DNA of 64,000 bases, taken from NCBI RefSeq assembly GCF_012769535.1, contig NZ_CP046565.1, forward strand, positions 1,006,501 to 1,070,500, written 5' to 3'. This document shows, one piece after another, positions 1 to 8,723 of the stretch (position 1 is its first letter; each line of letters begins with the position of its first letter). A program made the position numbers and the translations under genes. The DNA comes from Methylococcus geothermalis (lineage in GTDB: Bacteria > Pseudomonadota > Gammaproteobacteria > Methylococcales > Methylococcaceae). The notes beneath the pieces were generated by a model, which ran no database searches, was not told where the DNA came from, and saw only the letters and a program-made list of their open reading frames with translations.

Positions 1-1398
1 GGTGCGCAGGCGCAGCTGCTCGGTGTTGAGGCCCAGCGAATCGGGCACGTCTTGATGTTCCTGCCGCAGGGCGGCGATGACCTCGGCGCGGAGCGCCGCC
101 CAATGCGCCGGGGAAAAGGCGAGCGGGCTGGCGCCGTCGATTTTCTTCAGGGCCAGCTTGGCGCAGAGTCTGTCGGTCTCGGCTGCGGTCAGGTTGGCAT
201 TGGCGGCGAAGGCGCCGAGATCGACGCCGTTCGGCGCGCAGTCCAGCAGGGCCCCGAGCCGGGTTTCGGGAAGGTCCTGTTCCCAGGCGGTCAGGATGGC
301 GCGGCGCTGCGGCGAGCGGCGGCCCCGGGCAGGAGGCTGGGTGTCGAGCACCGTGCCGCCGGCCAGGGTTCGCTGGGCGGCGGCATCGCGCAGGATGCAG
401 CGGTCGCCCTGGACCGCGCAGGTGGGCTGGTCCAGCACCAGTTGTGCCCAGGCGCTCGCGCCCGGCTCCAGCGTGTCCGCTTCGAGCAGGGCGACATGAC
501 CGGCGGACCGGAACGCGCCGAGGTGGACGTGCACCGGCGTCCAGTGGCGCAGCGGCCGGGCTTCGCTGCCCAGCAGCCGGAGCCGGACGTCCAGCCGCCG
601 CGTCGGCCGCTGCAGGGCCGGCGCCAGCACCCAGTCGCCGCGCTGCACCTCGTGTTTTTCCACGCCGGCCAGATTGAGGGCGCAGCGCTGGCCGGTCTGG
701 CCGGATTCCGCGGGGCGGTTCTGGGCGTGGATGCCGCGGATGCGGACTTTCAGGCCGGACGGGGCGACGAGCAGATGATCGCCGGCGCGGACCTTGCCGG
801 AAAACACGGTGCCGGTCACCACCGTGCCGATGCCGGCGACGGTGAAGCTGCGGTCCACCGCCAGGCGGAAGCCGCCGCCGGGGAGGCGGGCGTCGAGCCG
901 GGCCGCCGCCGCTTCCAGATGGGCGCGGAGTTCGGCCACGCCGGCGCCGGTGTGGGCCGATACCTCGAACAGCGGGCAGCCGGCGAGGCGGGTGCCGGTC
1001 AGCATGGTTTCGATTTCTCCCCTGGCTGCGGCGATCCGTCCGGCATCGGCGAGATCGGTCTTGGTCAGGGCCACGGCGCCGTGCGCGACGCCGAGCAGGT
1101 CGATGATCTGGAGGTGTTCCACGGTCTGCGGCATGGGGCCGTCGTCGGCCGCCACCACCAGCAGGGCGAAGTCGATGCCGGTGGCGCCCGCCAGCATGTT
1201 GTGGATGAATTTCTCGTGGCCGGGCACGTCGACGAAGCCGAGGATGTCGCCGCTGCTCAGCGGGGTATAGGCATAGCCCAGGTCGATGGTGATGCCGCGG
1301 GATTTTTCTTCCGCCAGGCGGTCTGCGTCCACGCCGGTGAGCTGCTTCACCAGGGCGGTCTTGCCGTGGTCGATATGGCCCGCGGTGCCGACGATCAT
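1..1398 (-). CDS. selB: Selenocysteine-specific elongation factor SelB (partial, C-terminus beyond window)
   Basis: SelB is the GTPase that delivers Sec-tRNA to the ribosome at UGA codons followed by a SECIS hairpin. Reading leftward from the ATG at 1396-1398, the protein opens with the G1 loop [17 protein letters not shown] (G3) and TKTD (G4) follow, then EF-Tu-like beta-barrel domains and the start of the winged-helix region. The gene runs off the left edge, so the last winged-helix domains that bind SECIS are not seen. Its ATG overlaps the selA stop by 4 bp, so the two are translationally coupled. The long plus-strand open frame over this region is a shadow. The identification is firm. Confidence 0.96.
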   Translation of the reverse strand, partial: MIVGTAGHIDHGKTALVKQLTGVDADRLAEEKSRGITIDLGYAYTPLSSGDILGFVDVPGHEKFIHNMLAGATGIDFALLVVAADDGPMPQTVEHLQIIDLLGVAHGAVALTKTDLADAGRIAAARGEIETMLTGTRLAGCPLFEVSAHTGAGVAELRAHLEAAAARLDARLPGGGFRLAVDRSFTVAGIGTVVTGTVFSGKVRAGDHLLVAPSGLKVRIRGIHAQNRPAESGQTGQRCALNLAGVEKHEVQRGDWVLAPALQRPTRRLDVRLRLLGSEARPLRHWTPVHVHLGAFRSAGHVALLEADTLEPGASAWAQLVLDQPTCAVQGDRCILRDAAAQRTLAGGTVLDTQPPARGRRSPQRRAILTAWEQDLPETRLGALLDCAPNGVDLGAFAANANLTAAETDRLCAKLALKKIDGASPLAFSPAHWAALRAEVIAALRQEHQDVPDSLGLNTEQLRLRT

Positions 1399-2792
1399 CC
1401 CGGGAATTCCAGCAAAGGCAGCTGGCCGAGGAAGGCCGCCTCGTCCTCCAGGCAGCGCAGGTCGAAGCGCAGGCCGCCATCTTCCAGCCGCCCAATGACG
1501 GGGAGGGGCAGGTCGCGGAAGGCTTGCGCCAGCCGGTTGAGGGCGCGCCCGCCGCCCTGCTGCGGGCGGAGGACGAGACAGGCGCTGGGCAGGCGGTCGA
1601 GCGGGAGCGAACCGCTGCCGATCTGGCTGCGGCAGGCTTCGACCGAAACCACGGCGCGTGCTCCCAGCGAGGCTTGCACGGCGGGCAGGAGACGCTGCGC
1701 CGCCGCGCGGATATCGGTTTCCGTCCGCGTCAGCAGCCGCAGGGTCGGCAGCCTTTCCGCCAGCCATTCGGGGCTGCGGTAAAGCCGCAGGGTCGCATCG
1801 AGGGCGGCGAGGGTCATCTTGTCCACCCTCAGGGCGCGCTTGAGCGGATTGCGCTTGATCCTGGCGATCAGCGCCTTGCATCCGACCAGGATGCCGGCCT
1901 GAGGGCCGCCCAACAGCTTGTCCCCGCTGAAGCTGACCAGGTCGGCGCCAGCGTTCAGCGCGTCCTGCGGCGTCGGTTCCTTCGGCAGGCCGTAGGCACC
2001 GAGGTCGACCAGGGTGCCGCTGCCCAGGTCTTCGACGAAGGGCAGGCCGTGGGCGTGGGCCAGCTCGGCGAGTTCGGCTTCCGGCACCGAGGCGGTGAAG
2101 CCTTCGATGGCGTAGTTGCTGCGGTGCACCTTCATGATCAAGGCGGTGCGCGGATTCAGGGCTTCCGCGTAGTCTTTGCGGTGGGTGCGGTTGGTGGTGC
2201 CGACTTCGCGCAGCCGGGCGCCGGCGCGGGCCATGATGTCGGGGATGCGGAAGGCGCCGCCGATCTCGATCAGTTCGCCGCGCGAGACGATGACTTCCTT
2301 GCGCAGGCCCAGGGTGTTCAGCAACAAGAACACGGCGGCGGCATTGTTGTTGACCACCGTCGCAGCCTCGGCGCCGGTCAGTTCGCGGATCAGGCCGTCG
2401 ATGTGGTCGTCGCGGTCGCCCCGGCGGGCGGCGTCGAGATCGTATTCCAGGTTGCTCGGCCGCGCCAGCACCGCCAGCACGGCTTCGACCGCTTCCTCCG
2501 CCAGCAGCGCCCGCCCCAGGTTGGTATGGAGCACCGTGCCGGTGAGGTTGAACAGCGGCCGCAGGCTCGGGCTGAACTGGGCTTGCAGGCGGGTCCGGCA
2601 GGCCGCGGCGATCCGGCTTGGGTCGACCGGCGTTTCCGGTTGCGTCTTCAACGCCTCGCGCAGTGATTCCAGCTCGGCGCGGAGCGCGGCGACCACGGCG
2701 GTGTGGCCGTAGCGCCGTTTGAGTTCGGCGATGTCCGCCTGGTTCAGCAGGCGGTCGACCGAGGGCAGGCGGGCGTGTGCGGACGAAGGCAT
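1395..2792 (-). CDS. selA: L-seryl-tRNA(Sec) selenium transferase SelA
   Basis: SelA is the PLP enzyme that converts Ser-tRNA(Sec) to Sec-tRNA(Sec) with selenophosphate. The open frame extends upstream to 2951. The start at 2792 ([16 protein letters not shown]) is chosen because it matches the N-terminus of E. coli SelA and gives 465 aa, close to its 463. The region around [17 protein letters not shown] carries the PLP lysine. The gene is coupled to selB by an ATGA overlap, with fdhE 490 bp upstream on the same strand. That grouping suggests a Sec-containing formate dehydrogenase elsewhere in the genome. No selC tRNA was found in the window. Confidence 0.97.
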   Translation of the reverse strand: MPSSAHARLPSVDRLLNQADIAELKRRYGHTAVVAALRAELESLREALKTQPETPVDPSRIAAACRTRLQAQFSPSLRPLFNLTGTVLHTNLGRALLAEEAVEAVLAVLARPSNLEYDLDAARRGDRDDHIDGLIRELTGAEAATVVNNNAAAVFLLLNTLGLRKEVIVSRGELIEIGGAFRIPDIMARAGARLREVGTTNRTHRKDYAEALNPRTALIMKVHRSNYAIEGFTASVPEAELAELAHAHGLPFVEDLGSGTLVDLGAYGLPKEPTPQDALNAGADLVSFSGDKLLGGPQAGILVGCKALIARIKRNPLKRALRVDKMTLAALDATLRLYRSPEWLAERLPTLRLLTRTETDIRAAAQRLLPAVQASLGARAVVSVEACRSQIGSGSLPLDRLPSACLVLRPQQGGGRALNRLAQAFRDLPLPVIGRLEDGGLRFDLRCLEDEAAFLGQLPLLEFPG

Positions 2793-3282
2793 GGCGTCGG
2801 TGGTGTTTGGGGGAAATCGGGAACCGGGTGCGGTCGAAGAGCCGAAGCGCGATCCCACGGAACGCCGCTGGCATGGGCGACGCGGGTCTTCCGTCAAGCT
2901 CTCCGGCGCGGCGATGATCCGGGATTGGCCCTGCCGAGGCAGTTCATCCAACGTTTTCTTGGCGGAAGGCTCCAGAACGACCTCGTAGGCCCTCTTCGGC
3001 TTTCACCGCGCCTAGGTGCCCCCTTCTTGCATGGCATGCCCGGCGTCGTCGAGCCCCAGCACGATCAACCGGCGTATGGCCGCCGAGCGGGGCACGCTGA
3101 CGTGCGGTTCGGATTCCAAGGGACGGGCATCGATATCCCCACACCGCAGGCGTTCGGGCGGGAGCCGGACTGCGGAAGGGGGCTTGCGGGGAAGGCAGGT
3201 CGGCATGGCGGTTTCCGACAGCAGGGAACAGAGGGTGTAGTCTATCGCAAGACATGCTGATGTTCGGCTGACTTCTGCTTCA
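2793..3282. other. Intergenic region selA-fdhE, no gene recognised
   Basis: These 490 bp lie between the selA start and the fdhE stop. Open frames exist on both strands, up to about 100 codons, but none has a convincing ribosome binding site or recognisable family and they overlap one another. I looked for a tRNA-Sec cloverleaf here and did not see one. The region may hold the selAB promoter. Confidence 0.4.
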
Positions 3283-4134
3283 TCAGCCGCCCGGCAGCAG
3301 CAGCGGATTGACCCCCAGCCGCCGATAACCCTCCTCTGCCATGAGGATATCCAGGGCCAGGCTGGCGATGTCGTCGGCGAAGGGATCGATGGCGGCGTCC
3401 TTGTCGCGATCCATGATCTTCACGTAGGTCATGCAATCGCCGCAGCCTTCCGCCTTTACCGCCTCGCCCAGGCCCTCGATGGCGAAGTAGGCCACGTCCT
3501 TGCCCGAGCCGCAGTCGATGCACTGGACGCGCGGCCGGTGCCATTCGCATCCGCACAGGCCGCAGACCAGGTAGCGCAGGCCGTGGACAGCCCCGCCCGT
3601 CTGCAGGAGAGAGGCGACCGGGAGGGAGCCGCAGACCGGGCAGGCAGTGCCACTCTGCGCCGGGCCGATCTCTTCTCTCGCCAGGCGCGAGGCAAACGAA
3701 GTCATGTGGACCTGCAGGGCTGCGGTCACGAGGGGGGCAATGCCGGCCTCGATGCGATCGAAATCGCCCGCCAGAACGCGGCCGCCCCAGGCGGCCAGTT
3801 CTTCGTCCGTCGCTCGCCGGATGCGGTCCAGCAATGAGGCGAGCCCGGCCTCTCCCGGATTCAGCCGGTCGACGATCGACCGCAGCGTTGCCCGCCATCC
3901 CGGATTTCCCGGCTGGCCCGATCTATCCCGCGGGAGCGTGGCGGCGGCCATTTCCCACAGGCCATGCTGAACGTCGGCCAGATCGGCCATGAGATTCAGG
4001 TAGCCGGCCAGCGAGGAACGGGAGTCGGCCCACTGGCGGAAGCGGGCCGCGCGATGGCGGAACGGGCCGTCGGTGGGAGGGAGACGGACGACGGGGATTT
4101 CTGTGCCGCTTCCGGCGAAGGGGTTGTTTTCCAT
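3283..4134 (-). CDS. fdhE: Formate dehydrogenase accessory protein FdhE
   Basis: FdhE is a cytoplasmic rubredoxin-like iron protein needed for maturation of respiratory formate dehydrogenases. The C-terminal half shows the family's paired cysteine motifs: CPVCGSLPVAS, then CGLCGCEWH, CIDCGSG and CGDC. The usual ending follows (DDIASLALD, then NPLLLPGG). The start at 4134 (MENNPF) gives 283 aa with an N-terminal lead similar to E. coli FdhE; a longer form starting at 4176 cannot be excluded. Its position next to selA and selB fits a selenocysteine formate dehydrogenase. Confidence 0.92.
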   Translation of the reverse strand: MENNPFAGSGTEIPVVRLPPTDGPFRHRAARFRQWADSRSSLAGYLNLMADLADVQHGLWEMAAATLPRDRSGQPGNPGWRATLRSIVDRLNPGEAGLASLLDRIRRATDEELAAWGGRVLAGDFDRIEAGIAPLVTAALQVHMTSFASRLAREEIGPAQSGTACPVCGSLPVASLLQTGGAVHGLRYLVCGLCGCEWHRPRVQCIDCGSGKDVAYFAIEGLGEAVKAEGCGDCMTYVKIMDRDKDAAIDPFADDIASLALDILMAEEGYRRLGVNPLLLPGG

Positions 4135-4204
4135 GGGATGGGAGGTAGGTGGGTAGATCGAAGCGCCGTGAGCCATTTTCCCAGAAATCGCCGCGGCCGT
4201 CCGA

Positions 4205-5239
4205 TCAATGGCGTTCGAGTGCCAGATCATTCGCGATTTTGATCGCATCGATGATCGGTTCATCTAGGCTATAAACATCGCATTCGACCTGCTTGCCTTT
4301 CAGTTGATGCTGACCACAAGATACGAAGCGCCAATCTTGGCGTGTTCCGTCTTTCACCGACTGAGTGAATACGAGCGACCTGCTGAGGTTGCGCGTCAGC
4401 GACTGGAGACGAGCCGAAGTGTTCACCGCATCTCCAAGGATGGTGTAATCCATCTTAATGGATGAGCCGATGTTCCCCTGAATCACGGTGCCCTGCGAGA
4501 GACCGATCCCACAGTAGAGAAATTTGAGCAAGCGACACTTGCCCGCCTGCTGTCGCAGTCGTTCAAGCTTCCACAAGATGTCGAGGGAAGCCTGTATGGC
4601 ATCATCTGCTTGCTCGGGATTGAAATGGGCCATGACGCAGTCGCCGATGTATTTCGCGACCTCGCCGCCATGAGTCACAATCGTGCTGCTGCAAACCTCG
4701 AGAAAGTGGCAAACGACTTCGGCGGCCTCCTCAACGGGGAACGCCTCGCTGATAGAAGAAAACCCGACGATATCCCCGAAAAAAATGATTTTTTCGGTTC
4801 TCTGCACCGGCAGGGTGAGTGGGTTAATGCCCTGGGCCAGAGCTTTGATGACGCTTTTTTGAGTGTATTTTTCGATGATTCGATGTGATTCCCCGATGTT
4901 CTGCAGCAGCACCCGCATGGCTAGCAGAACTTTGTCGCTAACCTTATCTAGGTTGACCGTTTCCATCGACCATTTCGGGAACAGTCGCTCGGTGAGAGCG
5001 TTTTCCGTCTTCAGGCATAGAACATCCCGGTGCCTGGGGTCGAGTTTGATCGTTTCGAAAAGCTCACTGACTGCCTGCTCCCTTCCTTCGATGATCTGGA
5101 AAAAGAGTCCGTTCACGCAGAGCAGCATCCCGGTCACTCCGCGTGACCGATTGTTCCGCGCGGAGAACCGCCCCAGTTCGTCTATCTCCTCGTCACTGAT
5201 GGCACGAGCGAAGCTGCTGATGTAAGTAATTCTTTTCAT
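4205..5239 (-). CDS. BLUF-domain photoactivated adenylyl cyclase (bPAC-like)
   Basis: This 344-aa protein has an N-terminal BLUF flavin domain (about 1-95), a linker helix (about 100-140) and a class III cyclase domain (about 145-330). It would make cAMP from ATP under blue light. BLUF residues seen are Tyr6, Asn30, Gln48, and Trp90 and Met92 in FPKWSM. Cyclase residues seen are metal aspartates Asp156 and Asp200, adenine-selecting Lys196 and Thr266, and Asn273 and Arg277. From memory it aligns without gaps of note to Beggiatoa bPAC (for example EKIIFF.DI, YIGDCVMA.F, LLGDAVN-type motifs), offset by one residue. No Shine-Dalgarno is visible: an IS3 end begins 3 bp upstream of the start codon. 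Confidence 0.95.
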   Translation of the reverse strand: MKRITYISSFARAISDEEIDELGRFSARNNRSRGVTGMLLCVNGLFFQIIEGREQAVSELFETIKLDPRHRDVLCLKTENALTERLFPKWSMETVNLDKVSDKVLLAMRVLLQNIGESHRIIEKYTQKSVIKALAQGINPLTLPVQRTEKIIFFGDIVGFSSISEAFPVEEAAEVVCHFLEVCSSTIVTHGGEVAKYIGDCVMAHFNPEQADDAIQASLDILWKLERLRQQAGKCRLLKFLYCGIGLSQGTVIQGNIGSSIKMDYTILGDAVNTSARLQSLTRNLSRSLVFTQSVKDGTRQDWRFVSCGQHQLKGKQVECDVYSLDEPIIDAIKIANDLALERH

Positions 5240-5241
5240 AA

Positions 5242-5437
5242 TGAATTGCCCCGGGAATCGCGGAGGCTGGTTAGCTTAAGTTAAAGTAGCAGTCTCGTCC
5301 TTTTCGGTGAGTTACCGCCAGTAGTTTGCCTCAGCTTCGGCCGGAGGGATATACTCGATCGGCGCCAGCAGGCGTTGACGGTTGAACCAGTGTACCCATT
5401 GCAAGGTTGCCGGCTCCACCGATTCCCGGGGCGATTC
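5242..5437 (-). mobile_element. IS3-family remnant: terminal inverted repeat plus end of orfB
   Basis: The sequence resembles the left end of the intact IS3 element at 28117-29443. A degenerate terminal repeat at 5242-5267 reads TGAATTGCCCCGGG and continues to GGAGGCT. It is followed by the reverse complement of the orfB C-terminus (shared blocks AGTAGTTTGCCTCAGCTTC, GGTTGAACCAG, ACCCATT). The coding frame is broken and the copy stops near 5437. It is therefore a decayed relative rather than a second copy. Its end sits directly against the cyclase start codon. Confidence 0.85.
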
Positions 5438-5470
5438 ACACACCCGATTTCCAGACTAGGAGATATCCAG

Positions 5471-5590
5471 ATGCATAAAATAGCCAAGATGGTCGCTTTA
5501 TCGCTTGTTCTGACAGGCATGGCTTCGGCGGCGGCGCCCGTGGTGCTATACACTGGGCCTGCGAGCGAATGGAGATGTCCGGGCTCTTGA
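5471..5590 (+). pseudogene. Truncated secreted protein (signal peptide only)
   Basis: A good ribosome binding site (AGGAG about 9 nt before the ATG) starts a 39-codon frame. It begins with a typical signal peptide (MHKIAKMVALSLVLTGMASA, then AAPVV) and then runs into unrelated DNA, where a stop codon follows. The downstream DNA is an HsdR fragment on the other strand. This looks like the 5' end of an exported protein cut off by a rearrangement near 5560. The original protein cannot be named. Confidence 0.6.
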
Positions 5591-5770
5591 GTCCGCTTGC
5601 GGCCAGGATGTCCACGATCTCGGTGGACACCACCGCACGGCTGACGATTTGCTGGATGGCCTGCTCCCGCTCTTGCGGGGTCACGCTCGTTTTCATCGAT
5701 GCCGGTCTGCGCACCATCACGAGCCTCAAAGGGTCTGACGCGTCGCGGGCACGGCGGGCCAAGAGATCGC
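5568..5770 (-). pseudogene. HsdR (type I restriction subunit) fragment
   Basis: Translated on the minus strand, this piece matches the C-terminal part of type I restriction endonuclease subunit R. It includes TPQEREQAIQQIVSRAVVS and the strongly conserved EIVDILAASGLKSPDIS. It has no start and is fused at both ends to unrelated DNA (an IS5-type fragment on one side, the truncated secreted gene on the other). No HsdM or HsdS is nearby, so it is a relic. Confidence 0.75.
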
Positions 5771-5864
5771 GCCGGCCGGCTTTCGGGTCATAGGGTTCGA
5801 TCACCGCCAGCAGCTCCGGCCATGGCACCGCCCGCTCCATCTCGGCCAGAAACTTCTCACGCCG
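5771..5864 (-). mobile_element. IS5-family transposase N-terminal fragment
   Basis: The minus-strand translation DRREKFLAEMERAVPWPELL followed by VIEPYDPK is the characteristic N-terminal segment of IS5-type transposases. The frame then passes straight into HsdR sequence, so only about 30 codons remain. No inverted repeats were recognised. Confidence 0.7.
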
Positions 5865-6138
5865 GTCGGCAGCAGGAACGCCATTCTCCACGCCATCGGC
5901 TACGGCCTCACCCCGCACAAGGAGAGAGGCTCCGTCAAAATCGCGCATGGCCAAACAACTGGCGGCGAGTTAAGGAGGAATTGAAACGACGCCCGCCCAC
6001 AGGATTGCGACGGCTCCGGAAGCTACCGAAGATCGTCGCCGGATTCTTCCGGCACCCGGCATGCCGTTATACCGAAGCGTGACGATCTTTTTTTGACGTT
6101 TGGTAAAACGCAATAAAACGCACCCGGGCTGGGCTGCA

Positions 6139-6282
6139 TCAGTCCTTCAGCCCTAAAAGGACGATGCCGGCAATGAGTCCGGCAAACAACGTCGTACCGA
6201 TAAGAAATGGAAAGAGCAAATCCCTCTGGTTCCGCCGGATATACCGTCGTATCCTGCGCCTCAGCGATCGGGGTTCTGCCAT
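6139..6282 (-). CDS. 47-aa single-span membrane protein, unknown
   Basis: A short minus-strand gene with a clear GGGAG ribosome binding site before its ATG at 6280-6282. The product has a strongly basic first 20 residues (RRRIRRYIRRNQR). One hydrophobic span of about 24 residues follows (FPFLIGTTLFAGLIAGIVLL), and it ends in GLKD. The positive-inside rule would place the N-terminus in the cytoplasm. I do not recognise the family. It lies in a region of broken genes, but the frame is intact and the initiation signal good. It could be a regulator or subunit of a membrane complex, or a type I toxin-like peptide; nothing here decides. Confidence 0.55.
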   Translation of the reverse strand: MAEPRSLRRRIRRYIRRNQRDLLFPFLIGTTLFAGLIAGIVLLGLKD

Positions 6283-6517
6283 TCGCCACTCCCCATTGTT
6301 GTGGATGATTCATACAATCATAGTCCACGCCCGGGAAGAGTTCAGCGGCTATCGAGCAACGAGGCGTTTCCAAAGCTGAACCAACGCCTCGTGCAAGCCC
6401 AAGCCAATACCCTCCGGAATCGAAAAGACACACACCGTGTGCGGCCGCTTTACCCTCAACCCTCGAAGACATCACCGAAACCCTGACGGCCTGCGTAAAC
6501 TCGTCCCGCTCAAATAG

Positions 6518-6810
6518 GGATTGCTCACCAGCGGATCATCGGGCGAACCGATCGAAACCTGCACCGTCACCGACGCCAACGCACTCATGCGCCCGATCCA
6601 CGACCGCATGCCCCTCATCCTCTCCCCCCGCCTACGACGTCCGGCTCGATCCGGTTTTCCATGATCGGGAAGCCCTTCAGTCCCTCCAGCGCCCGTACCC
6701 CACCGATGAAATCACCGCCTGGAAAATCAGCGCCCACGTCAACGGGCCACGGAACCACGATGCCGAATGCCTGGGAGCCCGTAGAAGAATTGGAAGAGTG
6801 AGAAGGAGCG
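6518..6810 (+). pseudogene. SRAP (YedK/HMCES-type) peptidase C-terminal relic
   Basis: The plus-strand translation shows EPIETCTVTDANALMRPIHD and DRMPLIL. After a frameshift near 6630 it continues YDVRLDP, EALQSLQRPYPTDEITAW and NGPRNHDAECLG. This order matches the C-terminal half of SRAP-domain proteins, which bind abasic-site DNA covalently through an N-terminal Cys2 that is missing here. The 5' half is absent, so the gene is dead. Confidence 0.75.
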
Positions 6811-6832
6811 CTGCAGGTCTGTTTCGCTCAAT

Positions 6833-6874
6833 TGGTTTAAACCATACCCCACCGGGTGCATACCACCAAATGCA
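6833..6874. promoter_or_regulatory. Palindromes upstream of sigma-54 promoter, candidate activator sites
   Basis: Two inverted repeats lie 50-90 bp upstream of the sigma-54 promoter at 6922: a perfect 12-bp palindrome TGGTTTAAACCA (6833-6844) and TGCAT-N8-ATGCA (6857-6874). This is where enhancer-binding proteins usually sit. Neither matches the NifA consensus TGT-N10-ACA. Their role is inferred from position only. Confidence 0.4.
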
Positions 6875-6921
6875 GACGCCGGTTATCTCTTCACCCCTAT
6901 AAAAAACAAATCTATCATATA

Positions 6922-6937
6922 TGGCACGTCTTTTGCT
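6922..6937 (+). promoter_or_regulatory. Sigma-54 (RpoN) promoter, perfect match
   Basis: TGGCACGTCTTTTGCT matches the sigma-54 consensus TGGCACG-N4-TTGCT at every defined position, with correct GG-N10-GC spacing. Transcription would start near 6948, about 78 bp before the ATG of the secreted protein gene at 7026. Confidence 0.85.
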
Positions 6938-7025
6938 TTGGGTGTCTCTTGAACGGTAAAATGCATCTCGCCAGAAGTTCTTTGAAGCCGTATCCCGGAC
7001 CCTTATCGTGAACGAGGACTCACCC

Positions 7026-7703
7026 ATGAAAAACTCCATGAGAACAGCTTTATTTCTTCTAACCGCGGGCCTTTTGGGATCCGCAAATGTCCAAGCGCAT
7101 GAAGCGCGTTGTCTTAAGAGCACTGTCCATAACGACCCTTGTTATTATCTCGTCCTTGTCGGGTTCACTCACGAACCTGCCATGGCCAATGAAATGAATG
7201 GTGTCGACCTGTGGATCAAGAAGAATGTTGGCACCCCGACCACGCTAGACCTAACAAAGACCGTTCCGGATTTTGACGACGATACCAACAACGGGGGAGC
7301 CCGATATGTCCCGGTCGATGTGATGAAGGAAGACACTATCATGAACGTGATGGTGCACGTCTTACGGCTCAAGAAACAAATCCACGTCACGAGCGACTCT
7401 GACAAGAACGTCATTAGCGCCACCATGCTCACGCCATACCTTGGCTATGACATGATGGGACCCCTCGTACAAAGTATGGATCCCATGTTCAACTATAAAT
7501 ATACGGCACGGTTCATGACTGGCCCAACCGGCCCGAAAACTGGCGCGTCCTCCAATGTTCAGGGGGTAGGTGCGTATGGATTTCACATCATGGCGATGAT
7601 TAACGATGAAATGTATGACGAATTCTTCGTTTGCGGCGCCGGAACGACTAACCCCACAGGCGATGCTTTTTCCTGCGTTGGCTCGCCTCAAAAGATCAAA
7701 TAG
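7026..7703 (+). CDS. Secreted protein of unknown function under sigma-54 control
   Basis: This 225-aa protein has a cleavable signal peptide (MKNSMRTALFLLTAGLLGSA, then NVQA|HE). The mature part contains two cysteines near the N-terminus (RC and PC) and two near the C-terminus (FVCGAG and SCVG). A run GFTHEPAMANEMNGVDLWI resembles the opening strand of small periplasmic proteins I know only as uncharacterised, so I do not name a family. The start at 7026 is chosen over the upstream GTG (7008) because GAGGA sits 7 nt before it and a signal peptide follows directly. GC content is lower than in neighbouring genes. The perfect sigma-54 promoter implies activator-dependent expression, perhaps nitrogen- or metal-linked. 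Confidence 0.85.
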   Translation: MKNSMRTALFLLTAGLLGSANVQAHEARCLKSTVHNDPCYYLVLVGFTHEPAMANEMNGVDLWIKKNVGTPTTLDLTKTVPDFDDDTNNGGARYVPVDVMKEDTIMNVMVHVLRLKKQIHVTSDSDKNVISATMLTPYLGYDMMGPLVQSMDPMFNYKYTARFMTGPTGPKTGASSNVQGVGAYGFHIMAMINDEMYDEFFVCGAGTTNPTGDAFSCVGSPQKIK

Positions 7704-8376
7704 ACCCATGACGAGCCTGGGGTTCCGCGCTAGGCGGTCTCCTGGCTCCGATAAGGAAGGCTCGAGTCGTCGAACCGATACCCGAAGCGTTCAGCGTCGG
7801 CATTCGGGTGACTGATGACCGCGCCACGTCTGTGCTCGGTTGTAGTATGAAATACACCGTGCCCGCCGCGCAGCTCAAGACAGCGGCTGAGTGTTGTTCG
7901 GTTCGCGCGCGATGCGGTACGCGAGCAGCATGGGAGGCGCCGCCGCTGCCTGCCATCCGCCAGCGCCTTCTGGCTGAGGCTCGTGTACAGGGACAGGGAG
8001 CCGGCGTCGGGTATCGACCCGGCGCTGGTGTGGCGGTCGGCGCCGGGATGGTGTGGGAGCGTGACGATATATGGATCAGATGCGGTTTCAATAGATCATC
8101 GAAGCCCCGATGCTTTCATTTCCCCACCAAAAGTAAGCGTCGTATTCGTCGCCATAGCGAATAACATGCTGGTGTACGGCGTCAACAGGATGAGACCGGG
8201 GGGGGCCGCTAGGCCGTCTCCTATCGCCACCCTGCTTCCTGCTAAGGCGAAAATAAAGGCTGTGAGTCTTGTACTTGCGCCGGATTTGACTGCTCTCGTA
8301 ATACCTGTGGGGACCAGGCCGGCGCGGATGGCCGCTTCGTCATAGGTTCGGCCTTTCGGCGTCATGCCATGCGCCT
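7704..8376. other. Long intergenic region without a recognisable gene
   Basis: These 673 bp separate the secreted protein gene from the SelW-like gene. A minus-strand frame of 89 codons (8096-8365) begins 11 nt after the SelW-like stop. It has no clear ribosome binding site and an irregular composition, so I do not call it. Plus-strand frames overlap it and look random. No IS ends, tRNA or terminator with a T-tract were seen. Confidence 0.35.
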
Positions 8377-8658
8377 TTAGTTTTCCTTTCTATCGGCATG
8401 GCCGAGGCTCCGTCCGGGGGCGATGCGGTCACGGATGCGCTGCTTCAGTTCGGTGATTTCCGGAAACCTGCCTTCCTTTTTCCGGGACCAGACCAGCTCG
8501 TCGTCGACCCGTACCTCGAAGATGCCGCCCGTACCCGGCTTCAACGTCAGTTCGCTGATTTCCTGGTCGAAGGTCGTCAGCAGTTCCTGCGCCATCCAGG
8601 CCGCCCGCAGCAGCCAGCGGCATTGTGTGCAGTAGAGTATTTCGACGCGATTGCTCAT
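8377..8658 (-). CDS. SelT/SelW/SelH (Rdx) family thioredoxin-like protein
   Basis: This 93-aa protein has the Rdx fold pattern. An N-terminal strand EILYCTQCRW carries a CxxC redox pair at about residues 10-13, with Cys where animal SelW has Sec. The helix WMAQELLTTF follows, then the GTGGIFEVRVDDELVW hairpin and the PEITELKQRIRD helix. Members are small cytoplasmic thiol oxidoreductases of unclear substrate. The length fits the family. It stands alone between fossil sequences, with an IS1595/HsdR relic upstream. Confidence 0.85.
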   Translation of the reverse strand: MSNRVEILYCTQCRWLLRAAWMAQELLTTFDQEISELTLKPGTGGIFEVRVDDELVWSRKKEGRFPEITELKQRIRDRIAPGRSLGHADRKEN

Positions 8659-8723
8659 GGTGTCTCCTGATGGCCATTAACCTCTTGGGCATTCATGCCG
8701 ACGCGACTGCGGCGTGCCGATAG

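Noticed and set aside
52-1782. A 576-codon plus-strand frame
   Set aside because: It is antisense to selB and the end of selA, both of which have clear motifs.
2793-3282. A selenocysteine tRNA gene near selAB
   Set aside because: No acceptor and T-arm pairing or anticodon TCA in a cloverleaf could be assembled here.
5436-5954. A single 172-codon protein
   Set aside because: Its parts belong to an IS5 transposase and to HsdR, joined by chance in one phase.
6922-6937. Self-targeting by the spacer at 33159
   Set aside because: Identity is 16 of 32 nt and the PAM position is CA, so cleavage is not expected; kept only as a possible binding event.
8096-8365. An 89-codon gene after the SelW-like gene
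   Set aside because: No ribosome binding site, an out-of-phase ATG-stop just before it, and no recognisable pattern.
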